Of a stretch of DNA of 34,558 nucleotides, positions 1-8,127 are shown in pieces. The position numbers and the translations under genes were made by a program. Location of the stretch: contig JAOPVP010000034.1 of NCBI GenBank assembly GCA_025966135.1, positions 1 through 34,558 on the forward strand, read 5' to 3'. The DNA comes from Frankiales bacterium. GTDB taxonomy: Bacteria > Actinomycetota > Actinomycetes > Mycobacteriales > SCTD01. Below the pieces are notes generated by a model that was not told where the DNA came from, made no database searches, and was given only the letters and a program-made list of their open reading frames with translations. Numbering within the stretch: position 1 is the stretch's first letter; every line of letters starts with the position of its first letter.

Positions 1-47
1 TGGGCGACACCTCCGAGCTGCGCGCCGACCTCGCCGGCCGGTCCGGC
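1..47. repeat. 47-bp exact direct repeat of helicase-internal sequence at window edge
   Basis: Bases 1-47 are identical to bases 646-692, which lie inside the downstream helicase gene, encoding the stretch just after its SAT motif. The match stops abruptly at base 48. Being at the very edge of the window, a duplicated piece of the adjacent gene is more likely an assembly join or chimeric end than biology. Bases 48-120 are not repeated and read open in one frame to a TAA at 118-120, so they may be the true end of an upstream gene, but that is too short to call. Confidence 0.9.
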
Positions 48-122
48 CCGCACCCGGGCCGAGCTGGCCGCGCGCGCGGGACAGCCCCCGGCGGTCCGCG
101 GTCGCGGGCGGGCCCACTAAGG

Positions 123-134
123 CAGACTCACACG
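123..134 (+). promoter_or_regulatory. -10 box, leaderless start of the DUF3516 helicase
   Basis: CAGACT at 123-128 is followed by six bases and then GTG at 135. No Shine-Dalgarno sequence lies at normal spacing. The same YANNNT-N6-RTG geometry recurs at other genes in the window, which supports both the promoter and the choice of start. The first base of the box is weak (C instead of T). Confidence 0.4.
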
Positions 135-2579
135 GTGACCCTGCAGCCGGTGGACGGCGGACCGGACGCCGTTCTCGACGCCTTCACGGCGTGGTCGCCG
201 GTCGCGCTGTACCCCGCGCAGGAGGAGGCCCTCCTCGAGCTGCTGGCCGGTAGCCACGTCGTGCTCGCCACCCCCACCGGCAGCGGCAAGTCGCTCGTCG
301 CGGTCGGAGCCCACCTCGCGGCGCTGTCCGACGGCAAGCAGTCCGTCTACACCGCGCCCATCAAGGCGCTGGTGAGCGAGAAGTTCTTCGCCCTCTGCGA
401 CGTCTTCGGCGCGGACAACGTGGGGATGGCCACTGGCGACGCGAGCGTCAACGCCGGCGCGCCGATCCTGTGCTGCACGGCGGAGGTGCTCGCCAACCGG
501 GCGCTGCGGCACGGTGCCGACACCGGCATCGGGCTGGTCGTCATGGACGAGTTCCACTACTACGCCGACCCCGAGCGCGGCTGGGCCTGGCAGGTGCCGT
601 TGCTCGAGATGACGGGCACCCAGTTCCTGCTCATGTCCGCGACCCTGGGCGACACCTCCGAGCTGCGCGCCGACCTCGCCGGCCGGTCCGGCAGGGACGT
701 CGCCGAGGTGGCCGGCGTGGAGCGTCCGGTGCCGCTGACCTTCGAGTGGTCCCTCGAACCGCTGCACGACAAGCTCGCCGAGCTCCTCCAGACCCATCAG
801 GCGCCCGTGTACGTCGTCCACTCCACGCAGGAGTCGGCCATCGAGCGGGCCCAGGCCCTCATGAGCGTCAACGTCTGCACCCGCGAGGAGAAGGACCGGA
901 TTGCCGAGCTGATCGGTGGGTTCCGCTTCACGACGAGGTTCGGCCAGACCCTGAGCAGGCTGGTGAGGCACGGCATCGGCGTGCACCACGCCGGGATGCT
1001 GCCGAAGTACCGGCGGCTCGTGGAGCAGCTCGCGCAGGCCGGGCTGCTCAAGGTCGTGTGCGGCACCGACACGCTCGGCGTGGGCATCAACGTGCCGATC
1101 CGTACCGTCGTGTTCACCGCACTCAGCAAGTACGACGGGACCCGGGTGCGCCACCTGCGGGCCCGCGAGTTCCACCAGATCGCGGGGCGGGCCGGCCGCG
1201 CCGGCTTCGACACCGCGGGCCTGGTCGTCGTGCAGGCACCCGACCACGTCATCGAGAACGAGCGGGCGCTGGCCAAGTTCGGGGACGACCAGAAGCGGCG
1301 ACGGTCCTACAAGCGCAAGAGCCCGCCCGAGGGGTTCGTCTCCTGGGACGAGAAGACCTTCACCCGACTGGTCAACGCGACGCCGGAGACCCTGACGAGC
1401 CACCTGAAGGTCAGCGCTGCGATCCTGCTCAACGTCGCCGGCCGGGGCGGGGACTTCTTCGGGCACATGAAGAAGCTGCTCCTGGACAACCACGAGTCGC
1501 GCGTGAAGCAGCGATCCCTGGTGCGCCAAGCGATCCGGCTCTTCCGCGCGCTCGAGGGTGGTGGCGTGCTGAAGCGCACCGAGGCCGGTGTGCGGCTCAC
1601 CGTCGAGCTGCAGCCCGACTTCGCGCTCGACCAGCCACTGGCGCTGTTCGCCCTGGCCGCCTTCGACCTCCTCGATGTCGAGGCCCCGTCGTACCCGCTC
1701 GATGTGCTGTCGGTGGTGGAGGCGACCCTCGACGATCCGCGGCAGGTGCTGTCGGCGCAGCGCAAGAAGGCCCGTGGCGAGGCGATCCAGCAGATGAAGG
1801 CTGACGGCATCGAGTACGACGAGCGGATGGAGCTGCTCGAGGACATCAGCTACCCCAAGCCGCTCGAGGAGCTCCTGGGCGCCGCGTACGCGATCTACCA
1901 GCAGACCAACCCGTGGATCCTCGACCACGAGCTGCGGCCCAAGGCCGTCGCCCGTGACATGTACGAGCGGGCCATGACCTACAACGAGTACGTCAGCTTC
2001 TACGGTCTCGGCCGCTCCGAGGGCCTGGTGCTGCGGGCGCTCGCGGACGCGTACAAGGCGCTGCGCCGGAGCCTGCCGGACAGCGCCCGCACCGACGAGG
2101 TCGAGGACCTCACGCTCTGGCTGGGCGAGGTCGTGCGCCAGGTCGACAGCAGCCTGCTCGACGAGTGGGCCGCGCTCACCAGCGGGTCCGACGTCGCGCC
2201 CGAGCCGGTGCCGGTGGTCAGCCGCAACACGCGCGCCTTCCGCGTCCTGGTAAGGAACGCGATGTGGCGACGGGTGCATGCGCTGTCGTTCCAGCGCACC
2301 GACCTGCTGCGCGAGCTCGACCCCGACGTCGAATGGGACGCCGCGCTGGACGCCTACCTGACCGACCACGAGTCGGTGGGGACGGGCCCGGACGCGCGCG
2401 GCCCGGAGCTGTTCCGGATCGACGGTACGACGGTCACGCAGGTGCTGAGCGACCCCGAGGGCGACCACGACTGGGCGCTGCACGCGGTCATCGACCTCGA
2501 AGCGTCCGACGAGCAGGGCGAGGCCGTGGTGAGCGTCACATCCATGGGACCCCTCGGACCTGCTTGGCTGTCCGGGTGA
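135..2579 (+). CDS. DEAD/DEAH-box helicase, Ski2-like with DUF3516-type C-terminus
   Basis: This is a superfamily 2 nucleic-acid helicase of 814 residues that probably remodels RNA or DNA using ATP. Visible motifs are Walker A ATPTGSGKS (about residues 45-53), the DEFH box (138-141) in place of DEAD/DEAH, the SAT motif (168-170), and motif VI in QIAGRAGRAG (about 348-357). The region after about residue 400 lacks helicase motifs and resembles the DUF3516 C-terminal domain of actinobacterial helicases. The GTG start is chosen because a -10-like box sits six bases upstream. It overlaps the next gene by four bases. The family is recognisable; the substrate is not known. Bases 646-692 within it are duplicated at the window edge. 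Confidence 0.9.
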   Translation: MTLQPVDGGPDAVLDAFTAWSPVALYPAQEEALLELLAGSHVVLATPTGSGKSLVAVGAHLAALSDGKQSVYTAPIKALVSEKFFALCDVFGADNVGMATGDASVNAGAPILCCTAEVLANRALRHGADTGIGLVVMDEFHYYADPERGWAWQVPLLEMTGTQFLLMSATLGDTSELRADLAGRSGRDVAEVAGVERPVPLTFEWSLEPLHDKLAELLQTHQAPVYVVHSTQESAIERAQALMSVNVCTREEKDRIAELIGGFRFTTRFGQTLSRLVRHGIGVHHAGMLPKYRRLVEQLAQAGLLKVVCGTDTLGVGINVPIRTVVFTALSKYDGTRVRHLRAREFHQIAGRAGRAGFDTAGLVVVQAPDHVIENERALAKFGDDQKRRRSYKRKSPPEGFVSWDEKTFTRLVNATPETLTSHLKVSAAILLNVAGRGGDFFGHMKKLLLDNHESRVKQRSLVRQAIRLFRALEGGGVLKRTEAGVRLTVELQPDFALDQPLALFALAAFDLLDVEAPSYPLDVLSVVEATLDDPRQVLSAQRKKARGEAIQQMKADGIEYDERMELLEDISYPKPLEELLGAAYAIYQQTNPWILDHELRPKAVARDMYERAMTYNEYVSFYGLGRSEGLVLRALADAYKALRRSLPDSARTDEVEDLTLWLGEVVRQVDSSLLDEWAALTSGSDVAPEPVPVVSRNTRAFRVLVRNAMWRRVHALSFQRTDLLRELDPDVEWDAALDAYLTDHESVGTGPDARGPELFRIDGTTVTQVLSDPEGDHDWALHAVIDLEASDEQGEAVVSVTSMGPLGPAWLSG

Positions 2580-2911
2580 GCGACACCCCCCTCTACGCGG
2601 CGACGCTGAGCGACCTGCTCCTGCGGGCCCGCCGCGAGGCGGACCGGCGGGTTGCGCTGGCCGAGAAGCGCGCCGACCTCGCCGATCGCGAGGCACGGGT
2701 ACGTCGAGCTCTCGTCGAGGACACGGTGGAGGAGCAGGTGCGGGCCGCCCTGGTCCTGGGCGCACCGCCCCTGCCGACGCTGCGGGCTGTGGTCGACGAG
2801 GAGCCGACGGAGCGGGAGGCGCCCCCGGTGCCTTCGATGGAGGAGCTGCTCCGGCCGACCCCGGGCGTGACGCGTTTCCTGGACGCGCTGCTCGGCGTCC
2901 AGGACGGCTGA
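2576..2911 (+). CDS. Small charged helical protein coupled to the helicase
   Basis: An 111-residue protein begins at a GTG whose last two bases are shared with the helicase stop (GTGA), implying translational coupling. The first half is very rich in Arg, Glu and Ala (for example RRALVEDTVEEQVR) and is probably a long amphipathic helix or short coiled coil. The second half is Pro/Glu-rich and ends in a hydrophobic helix (TRFLDALLG). No signal peptide, membrane segment or metal motif is seen. I do not recognise the family. The overlap suggests it may be a partner or regulator of the helicase; this is inference from position only. Confidence 0.7.
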   Translation: MSDTPLYAATLSDLLLRARREADRRVALAEKRADLADREARVRRALVEDTVEEQVRAALVLGAPPLPTLRAVVDEEPTEREAPPVPSMEELLRPTPGVTRFLDALLGVQDG

Positions 2912-2930
2912 GCTACCTGCGGTCGAGCCC

Positions 2931-2943
2931 CCTTCGCCGAAGG
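2931..2943. terminator. Weak hairpin between convergent genes
   Basis: CCTTC-GCC-GAAGG forms a five-pair stem with a three-base loop between the helicase operon and the convergent SDR gene. There is no T run on either side, so any terminator function is uncertain. Confidence 0.25.
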
Positions 2944-2945
2944 CG

Positions 2946-3845
2946 CTAGTTGAACAGACCCGCGAGCGCCATGATCTCGTCGGTGGTGCTCTGGGGGACG
3001 ATGTAGCCGTCCTCCTTCTCGATCTCAGCGATGTGGGCGGCGACGTCCTCCGCCACGACACTGGCGTCCTTGCCGGCGAACCAGCCCGGGGCCAGGCCGG
3101 TGAAGACCTTGGCGTAGCGGCCACCTGCGGCGCTGTAGGCGCCGTGCGTCGTGGTGCACGCCTCGCTGGACAGGTAGGTGACCATCGGCGTGACGAACTC
3201 GGGGTCGAGGACATCGGCGAACGCGCCGAGGAGCTCCTCGGTCATGCGGGTCTTGGCCACCGGCATGATCACGTTGGACAGGATGCCGGCGCGGGCGCCC
3301 TCGACGGCGATCGTGTTCGACAGGCCGATGAGGCCCATCTTGGCGGCCGAGTAGTTGGTCTGGCCGAAGTTGCCGAACGTGGCGTTCGAGGCGGTGAAGA
3401 CGAAGCGGCCGTAGCCGTTTTCCTTCATCACCGCGAAGGCCGGCTGGCTGACGTAGAACGCGCCCTTGAGGTGCACGTCGAGCACGGCGTCGAGGTCGGG
3501 CCACTCGAGCTTGAGGAAGCTCTTGTCGCGCAGGATGCCGGCGTTGTTGATGACGACGTCCACCTTGCCGAACGCGTCCACCGCGGTCTTGACGATGCTG
3601 GCACCACCCTCGGGGGTGCTGACCGAGTCGTAGCTGGCAACGGCCTCGCCACCCTTGGCCTTGATCTCGTCGACGACCTTCTGCGCGGCGGCGTCGCTGC
3701 CGCCCTTGCCGTCGACGCTGCCACCGAGGTCGTTGACGACGACCTGGGCGCCGCGGGCGGCGAGGTCCAGGGCGTAGGTGCGGCCGAGGCCACCACCAGC
3801 GCCGGTCACGATCGCGACGCGGCCGTCGAAGTTGATATCAGTCAC
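2946..3845 (-). CDS. Short-chain dehydrogenase/reductase, (3R)-hydroxyacyl-CoA dehydrogenase-like
   Basis: A 299-residue cytosolic NAD(P)-dependent oxidoreductase. It has the Rossmann motif TGAGGGLG (residues 14-21), NNAG (100-103), catalytic Ser153, and YSAAK with Tyr165 and Lys169. The long insert after the first strand-helix unit (NDLGGSVDGKG) and the overall layout resemble the dehydrogenase domain of peroxisomal multifunctional enzyme 2 and its bacterial homologues, which oxidise 3-hydroxyacyl-CoA in beta-oxidation; the substrate is inferred. The GTG start has GGAAGG nine bases upstream. An ATG further upstream (4235) would run antisense through the neighbouring crotonase and is rejected. 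The divergent crotonase gene 91 bp away fits a fatty-acid or acyl-CoA role. Confidence 0.85.
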   Translation of the reverse strand: MTDINFDGRVAIVTGAGGGLGRTYALDLAARGAQVVVNDLGGSVDGKGGSDAAAQKVVDEIKAKGGEAVASYDSVSTPEGGASIVKTAVDAFGKVDVVINNAGILRDKSFLKLEWPDLDAVLDVHLKGAFYVSQPAFAVMKENGYGRFVFTASNATFGNFGQTNYSAAKMGLIGLSNTIAVEGARAGILSNVIMPVAKTRMTEELLGAFADVLDPEFVTPMVTYLSSEACTTTHGAYSAAGGRYAKVFTGLAPGWFAGKDASVVAEDVAAHIAEIEKEDGYIVPQSTTDEIMALAGLFN

Positions 3846-3924
3846 AGGTCTGTGCCTTCCGGAAACGTGGGTGTCTGCATGGCATCCTTTCGCACGGCGT
3901 AAACCCCGGCTCACATGGGTCGGG

Positions 3925-3936
3925 CATGCTGCCCCC
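3925..3936 (+). promoter_or_regulatory. -10 box, leaderless crotonase start
   Basis: CATGCT (3925-3930) is followed by six bases and ATG at 3937. No Shine-Dalgarno is visible at the usual place. It matches the spacing seen at other leaderless starts here, with C at the first position. Confidence 0.35.
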
Positions 3937-4701
3937 ATGACCGTGACCGTGACCGACGACGGGCCCGTTCGGGTCGTGGTGCTCGACCGACCGGACGTCC
4001 GGGGGGCTGTGGACGGCGACCACGCCCGGCTGCTGCGCGAGGCCTTCGAGGAGCTCGAGGCCCGGGACGATCTCGCGGTCGGCGTGCTCACCGGCTCCGC
4101 GGGGCACTTCTGCTCCGGCGCCGACCTGCAGGCGGTCTCCACCGGGACCATGCCCGTCCAGCCTCCGGGTGAGGGCCGGCCTGGCCCCATGGGGCCGACG
4201 CGGCTGCAGCTGTCCAAGCCGGTGGTCGCCGGCATCGAAGGGCACGCGGTGGCGGGTGGGCTGGAGCTGGCGCTCTGGTGCGACCTGCGGGTCGCCTCGG
4301 AGACGGCGGTGTTCGGCGTCTACTGCCGGCGGTGGGGGGTGCCGCTGATCGACGGCGGCACGGTCCGCCTGCCCCGGGTCGTCGGCCAGGGGGTGGCCCT
4401 CGACCTGGTCCTCACCGGCCGGACCGTCCTGGCGGACGAGGCGCTGCGGATCGGGCTGGTCAACCGCGTGGTGCCCGCCGGACTTGCGCAGGACGCCGCC
4501 GTCGAGCTCGCTCAGCAGCTGGCCGCGTTGCCGCAGCTGTGCCTGCGGCAGGACCGCGCATCGCTGCTGGAGCAGTGGGGGATGTCGATGGACGAGGCCC
4601 TCGCCAACGAGTGGGAGCACGGCCTCGTCTCCCTGACCGAGGCAGTGCAGGGCGCGGCCCGCTTCGCCTCCGGCGCGGGCCGCCACGGCACCCCCCCTTG
4701 A
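3937..4701 (+). CDS. Crotonase/enoyl-CoA hydratase family protein
   Basis: A 254-residue crotonase-fold protein expected to bind acyl-CoA. The oxyanion-hole segments are present: HFCSGADL and GHAVAGGLELA. The first catalytic Glu of classical enoyl-CoA hydratases is kept (GGLELA), but the second, normally in FGxPE, is replaced: the segment reads FGVYCRRWG, with Cys at that place. The usual PGAGG is PLIDGG. A classical hydratase is therefore doubtful; another crotonase reaction is possible. The start at ATG 3937 gives the normal N-terminal length and has a -10-like box six bases before it. It is divergent from the SDR gene. Confidence 0.85.
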   Translation: MTVTVTDDGPVRVVVLDRPDVRGAVDGDHARLLREAFEELEARDDLAVGVLTGSAGHFCSGADLQAVSTGTMPVQPPGEGRPGPMGPTRLQLSKPVVAGIEGHAVAGGLELALWCDLRVASETAVFGVYCRRWGVPLIDGGTVRLPRVVGQGVALDLVLTGRTVLADEALRIGLVNRVVPAGLAQDAAVELAQQLAALPQLCLRQDRASLLEQWGMSMDEALANEWEHGLVSLTEAVQGAARFASGAGRHGTPP

Positions 4702-4744
4702 ACCCCCCTTACGTCTCCGCTTCTGCTGAGCAAGACTCGCTGCC

Positions 4745-5188
4745 GTGAGGGACGGGGACGGCTGGACGCGCTGCGCGCTCGGACACCGGCATTGGGGCGT
4801 GTACGGCGCTGCCGGGCTGCTGCTCGTGGCCCCCGGGCCGGCGGTCCTGCTGCAGCACCGCGCGTATTGGAGCCATCACGGAGACACCTGGGGCGTGCCG
4901 GGCGGCGCGCGGGGCTCGCAGGAGACGGCGGTCGAGACCGCGTTGCGCGAGGCCGTCGAGGAGACCGGGCTCGACACGGCCACGGTCGATGTCGTCGGGG
5001 AGCTGGTCGACGACCACGGAGGGTGGACCTACACGACAGTGCTCGGACGGGCCGCCGCGGAGCTGCCCGTGCACGCGCTCGACCAGGAGAGCACCGACGT
5101 CCGCTGGGTGCCTGTCGACGGCGTGCTGAGCCTGCCGCTCCACCCTGGCTTCGCCGGCACCTGGCCGGAGCTCAGGAACCGGTTCTAG
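4745..5188 (+). CDS. Nudix hydrolase
   Basis: A 147-residue hydrolase of nucleoside-diphosphate-linked compounds. The Nudix box is complete at residues 54-76: Gly54, Glu60, then REAVEETGL with Arg68, Glu69, Glu72 and Glu73, the residues that hold Mg2+. The domain fills the whole protein, as usual for the family. The substrate cannot be read from the sequence; MutT-like sanitation or ADP-ribose or NADH cleavage are all possible. The GTG start has AAGACT seven bases upstream (4732-4737), suggesting a leaderless message, and lies 43 bp after the crotonase stop. Confidence 0.88.
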   Translation: MRDGDGWTRCALGHRHWGVYGAAGLLLVAPGPAVLLQHRAYWSHHGDTWGVPGGARGSQETAVETALREAVEETGLDTATVDVVGELVDDHGGWTYTTVLGRAAAELPVHALDQESTDVRWVPVDGVLSLPLHPGFAGTWPELRNRF

Positions 5189-5217
5189 ACCTCCCACGGC
5201 CGCGGGGCCCCGTTCCT

Positions 5218-5242
5218 TATGCTCCGGTTCCGACGGGGGAGG
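5218..5242 (+). promoter_or_regulatory. -10 box and Shine-Dalgarno of the PKD-like protein gene
   Basis: TATGCT at 5218-5223 is a good -10 box. GGGGGAGG at 5235-5242 ends six bases before ATG 5249. This pair fixes the start at 5249 rather than the in-frame ATG at 5219, which lies inside the -10 box. Unlike many neighbours this message has a short leader with a ribosome binding site. Confidence 0.6.
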
Positions 5243-5248
5243 CCGCAC

Positions 5249-5944
5249 ATGCGTGCGCTTGACTTTGAGCCGGTCCAAGCCTTGGTGCGAGCGCGGCCGT
5301 ACCTGTTCGTCGGGATCGCGATCGTGCTGTCCGCGGGGCTCTGCGCGGGCGCGGCGCTGGCCTTCGTCAACGCCAGCAACGGCGGCCCGAGCACCGCGTC
5401 GGTCCCGCTGCCCACCCCCACACCGACCATGACGCCGCCCCAGACCCCGACGCCGAGGCCCACGCCGACACCGAGCGCCACGGCCAAGGCCAGTGCCTCA
5501 CCCTCAGCCCGACCCACAGCGAGTCCGCCCGGCACCGGCGTCCGGACCTACGCCTACCCGAAGCCCACGCGCTCCTACGACAGCCTGCGCTTCCGGGCCG
5601 CCAGCACGTCGGGGAGCGGCACCTCCGCAACTCTGGTCACCGTGACGGTCGCGGCGAAGGACGGCGACGGCGACATCACCTTCGGCGGCCTCACCTGGGG
5701 CGACGGCACGGCAGAGCCGGCCGAGGCGGTGGCGGATCACTGCCCGTCGTACCCGAGCCCGACCGCGGCACCGGGTCCCTACCAGCCGAAGCCGTCGAGC
5801 CGGACCTTCACCCGCCAGCACCGGTACGCCGCGACGGGTACCTACCCGGCGCGGGTGACGGTGAGGTCGGGCAACACGTCGTGCCGGCCGAACGGCCCAG
5901 GGCCGGAGGCGCAGACGGTGACGTTCACGGTGCACGTGGGTTGA
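5249..5944 (+). CDS. Membrane-anchored protein with Pro/Thr-rich stalk and PKD-like domain
   Basis: A 231-residue protein predicted to face the cell surface. A transmembrane helix covers about residues 18-40, followed by a Pro/Thr/Ser-rich stalk (about 50-95, many PTPTP units) that would span the wall. The C-terminal 110 residues look like a PKD/Ig-type beta sandwich: the WGDGTAEPA turn and HRYAATGTYPARVTV are typical PKD features. Two Cys (in DHCPSYP and TSCRPNG) could form an exported disulphide. PKD domains usually mediate protein or sugar binding; no catalytic site is visible. The exact role is unknown. Confidence 0.75.
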   Translation: MRALDFEPVQALVRARPYLFVGIAIVLSAGLCAGAALAFVNASNGGPSTASVPLPTPTPTMTPPQTPTPRPTPTPSATAKASASPSARPTASPPGTGVRTYAYPKPTRSYDSLRFRAASTSGSGTSATLVTVTVAAKDGDGDITFGGLTWGDGTAEPAEAVADHCPSYPSPTAAPGPYQPKPSSRTFTRQHRYAATGTYPARVTVRSGNTSCRPNGPGPEAQTVTFTVHVG

Positions 5945-5975
5945 TCTCGCGGCACCGTCCACAGGCAGGGGACCG

Positions 5976-5996
5976 GGCCTGCAGGCCGACTAACGT
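5976..5996 (+). promoter_or_regulatory. dinG-like promoter: 12-bp palindrome next to leaderless -10
   Basis: TAACGT at 5991-5996 lies six bases before GTG 6003. Three bases upstream of it is the perfect palindrome GGCCTGCAGGCC (5976-5987), placed in the -10/-35 spacer where a repressor would block RNA polymerase. The -10 is well supported by its spacing. The palindrome could be chance in GC-rich DNA. Confidence 0.5.
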
Positions 5997-6002
5997 GTCG
6001 GC

Positions 6003-8048
6003 GTGAGCAAGGCTCGGGAGCTGCTGGACGTCGCTTTGGCGGCAGTGCCGGGCGCGCAGGCCCGCGAAGGCCAGCACGTCATGGCCGAGGCGGTCGCCGC
6101 GGCCCTGCGGACCCGTCAGCACCTGCTCGTGCAGGCCGGCACCGGCACCGGCAAGTCGCTGGGTTACCTCGTGCCCGCGTTGGCGTCCGGCAAGAAGGTC
6201 GTCGTCGCGACCGCCACCAAGGCCCTGCAAGCTCAGCTTGTCGACAAGGACCTGCCGCGGCTGACGGACGCGCTCGCCCCTGCGCTCGGGCACACACCGA
6301 CCTTCGCGCTGGCCAAGGGCCGGTCCAACTACGTCTGCCTGCAGCAGGTGCATCAGGGGCCGGGTGCGCGTGAGCCGGAGCAGGACGAGCTGTGGGACGG
6401 CCCGAGCTCGATGATCGGGTCCCAGGTCGTGCAGCTACGCGAGTGGGCCGCGACGGCGACCACCGGTGACCGCGACGAGGTGCCGTTCCCGGTCAACGAC
6501 CGCGCCTGGAGGCAGGTGTCGGTGAGTGCCCGGGAGTGCCTGGGCAGCAAGTGCCCGGACCGGGTCGACTGCTTTGCCGAGCGGGCCCGCGAGGACGCCA
6601 AGGAGGCCGACGTCGTCGTGGCGAACCATGCGCTGCTCGCCCTCGACGCCTTCACCGGTGTGCAGGTGCTGCCCGAGCACCACGTCGTCATCCTCGACGA
6701 GGCGCACGAGTTCGTCTCGTCGGTAACGGATGCGCTCACCCACGAGCTCAGTGGTCCCGCGGTCCGCCGTGCTGCCGCGCTCGCCAGGGAGTACGTCGCG
6801 CCCGTCATGCACGAGCGGCTCGAGGACGCGCACGCGGTGCTGGAGGGGGTGCTGCAGGGCCTGCTGCCCGGCTGGATCCCTGAGCTGCCAGCGCATCTGG
6901 CCGACGCCCTCAGTGTGGTCGAGAACGCCTGTGGCGCGGCCGCGGTCGAGGTCGGGAAGGCGGAGGACGGGACCGAGGAGGTCGAGCAGGCCCGCCGCGA
7001 GCGGGCCAAGCAGTCGCTCGCCGAAGTCGCCGAGGCCGCTGGCGAGCTCCGGGCACCCGGCACGCGGTCAGCCGTCTACGCGACCCAGGAGCGGGTCCTG
7101 CGGGTGTCGCCGCTCCACGTCGGGGGCGCCCTCGCGACGGGGTTGTTCGGAGAGGTCACGGTGATCGCGACCTCCGCGACCCTGACTCTCGGCGGGTCCT
7201 TCCGGCACACTGCGCGCGAGCTCGGCCTCACCTGGATGGCCGGCTCGGAGTACGGCACGAAGGCGCCCCCTCCTCGCGACGTCGAGGCAGTCGAGGAAGT
7301 GCTGGCGCAGGATCGCCCGCCGGCTCCCTGGCACTACCTCGACGTCGGGAGCCCCTTCGACTACGCCAAGCAGAGCCAGCTCTACATCGCGCGCGACCTG
7401 CCCGACCCGGGCAAGCAGTCGGCCGCGTGGCAGACGGCGGTCGACGAGCTGTGCGGCCGGCTCGTCCAGGCCGCAGGGGGACGCACGCTCGCGCTGTTCT
7501 CCTCCACGGCCGCAGCCGGCCGCGCCGCCGCTGCGGTGCGGGCCGCTACCGACGTACCCGTGTTGTTGCAGGGCGAGGACACGCCGGGTGCGCTGACCCA
7601 CCGGTTCGCGTCCGACGCGCGGACCTGCCTGTTCGGCACCCGGTCGTTCTGGCAGGGCGTCGACGTGCCGGGATCGGCATGCCAGCTGGTGATCCTCGAC
7701 CGGATCCCGTTCCCGCACGTCGACGACCCGCTCATGAAGGCCCGCCTCGCCGACGCGGGGGAGCGCGGCTTCATGGACGTGACGTTGCCGCCCGCGGCGG
7801 TGCTGCTGGCGCAGGGTGCGGGCCGGCTCATCCGCTCGACCTCGGATCGCGGTGTCGTCGTCGTGCTGGACCCGCGGCTCGCCACGGCCCGGTACGGCGA
7901 GGTCCTGCTGCGCACGCTCCCTGGCTTCTACCCGGCCCGGTCGTTGGATGCGGTGCTCGCCTCGCTCAAGGCCATCGATGCCGGCGCCCCACCCTTGCGC
8001 GAGGTCGGTCCGCCGCCCTCGGCCCGTCGTCGCGCCGCCCGTGCCTGA
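6003..8048 (+). CDS. dinG: ATP-dependent DNA helicase, DinG/XPD-like with Fe-S cluster
   Basis: A 681-residue superfamily 2 helicase of the Rad3/XPD branch, expected to unwind DNA 5'-3' in repair or R-loop removal. Walker A is GTGTGKS (46-52) and the DEAH box is at 232-235. Between them are four Cys, Cys112, Cys179, Cys184 and Cys190, in the place where XPD-like enzymes hold a 4Fe-4S cluster. QGAGRLIRS near residue 604 is motif VI. No extra exonuclease domain is present at the N-terminus, unlike some Firmicute DinG proteins. The GTG start is fixed by the -10 box six bases upstream. Confidence 0.92.
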   Translation: MSKARELLDVALAAVPGAQAREGQHVMAEAVAAALRTRQHLLVQAGTGTGKSLGYLVPALASGKKVVVATATKALQAQLVDKDLPRLTDALAPALGHTPTFALAKGRSNYVCLQQVHQGPGAREPEQDELWDGPSSMIGSQVVQLREWAATATTGDRDEVPFPVNDRAWRQVSVSARECLGSKCPDRVDCFAERAREDAKEADVVVANHALLALDAFTGVQVLPEHHVVILDEAHEFVSSVTDALTHELSGPAVRRAAALAREYVAPVMHERLEDAHAVLEGVLQGLLPGWIPELPAHLADALSVVENACGAAAVEVGKAEDGTEEVEQARRERAKQSLAEVAEAAGELRAPGTRSAVYATQERVLRVSPLHVGGALATGLFGEVTVIATSATLTLGGSFRHTARELGLTWMAGSEYGTKAPPPRDVEAVEEVLAQDRPPAPWHYLDVGSPFDYAKQSQLYIARDLPDPGKQSAAWQTAVDELCGRLVQAAGGRTLALFSSTAAAGRAAAAVRAATDVPVLLQGEDTPGALTHRFASDARTCLFGTRSFWQGVDVPGSACQLVILDRIPFPHVDDPLMKARLADAGERGFMDVTLPPAAVLLAQGAGRLIRSTSDRGVVVVLDPRLATARYGEVLLRTLPGFYPARSLDAVLASLKAIDAGAPPLREVGPPPSARRRAARA

Positions 8049-8065
8049 GCTCTGCCCCACCAGGG

Positions 8066-8078
8066 CACTGCGTCAGTG
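8066..8078 (+). terminator. Small hairpin after the DinG-like gene
   Basis: CACTG-CGT-CAGTG folds into a five-pair stem 18 bases after the stop codon. No T run follows, so it is a weak candidate only. Confidence 0.2.
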
Positions 8079-8115
8079 GTGTTACGTCGACTAGGCCACT
8101 CCGAGGGCTAGCACC

Positions 8116-8127
8116 TACCCTCACCCG
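8116..8127 (+). promoter_or_regulatory. -10 box, leaderless start of the GGDEF gene
   Basis: TACCCT at 8116-8121 is followed by exactly six bases and GTG 8128, with no Shine-Dalgarno between. This supports the start and a promoter separate from that of the DinG-like gene. Confidence 0.55.

Noticed and set aside
48..120. Possible C-terminal end of an upstream gene, stop at 118-120
   Set aside because: Only 24 codons remain, and the sequence before it is the suspicious duplicated 47 bp, so no family can be judged.
117..2765. 882-codon open frame on the minus strand
   Set aside because: It is antisense to the helicase with all its motifs; its Arg/His/Val/Gln-rich composition is what the complement of GC-rich coding sequence yields.
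3857..3864. TTCCGGAA palindrome in the SDR/crotonase intergenic region
   Set aside because: Eight-base palindromes are common by chance, and half of it is the Shine-Dalgarno of the SDR gene.
5400..5540. C-rich repetitive DNA
   Set aside because: It encodes the Pro/Thr stalk of the PKD-like protein, not a DNA-level repeat.
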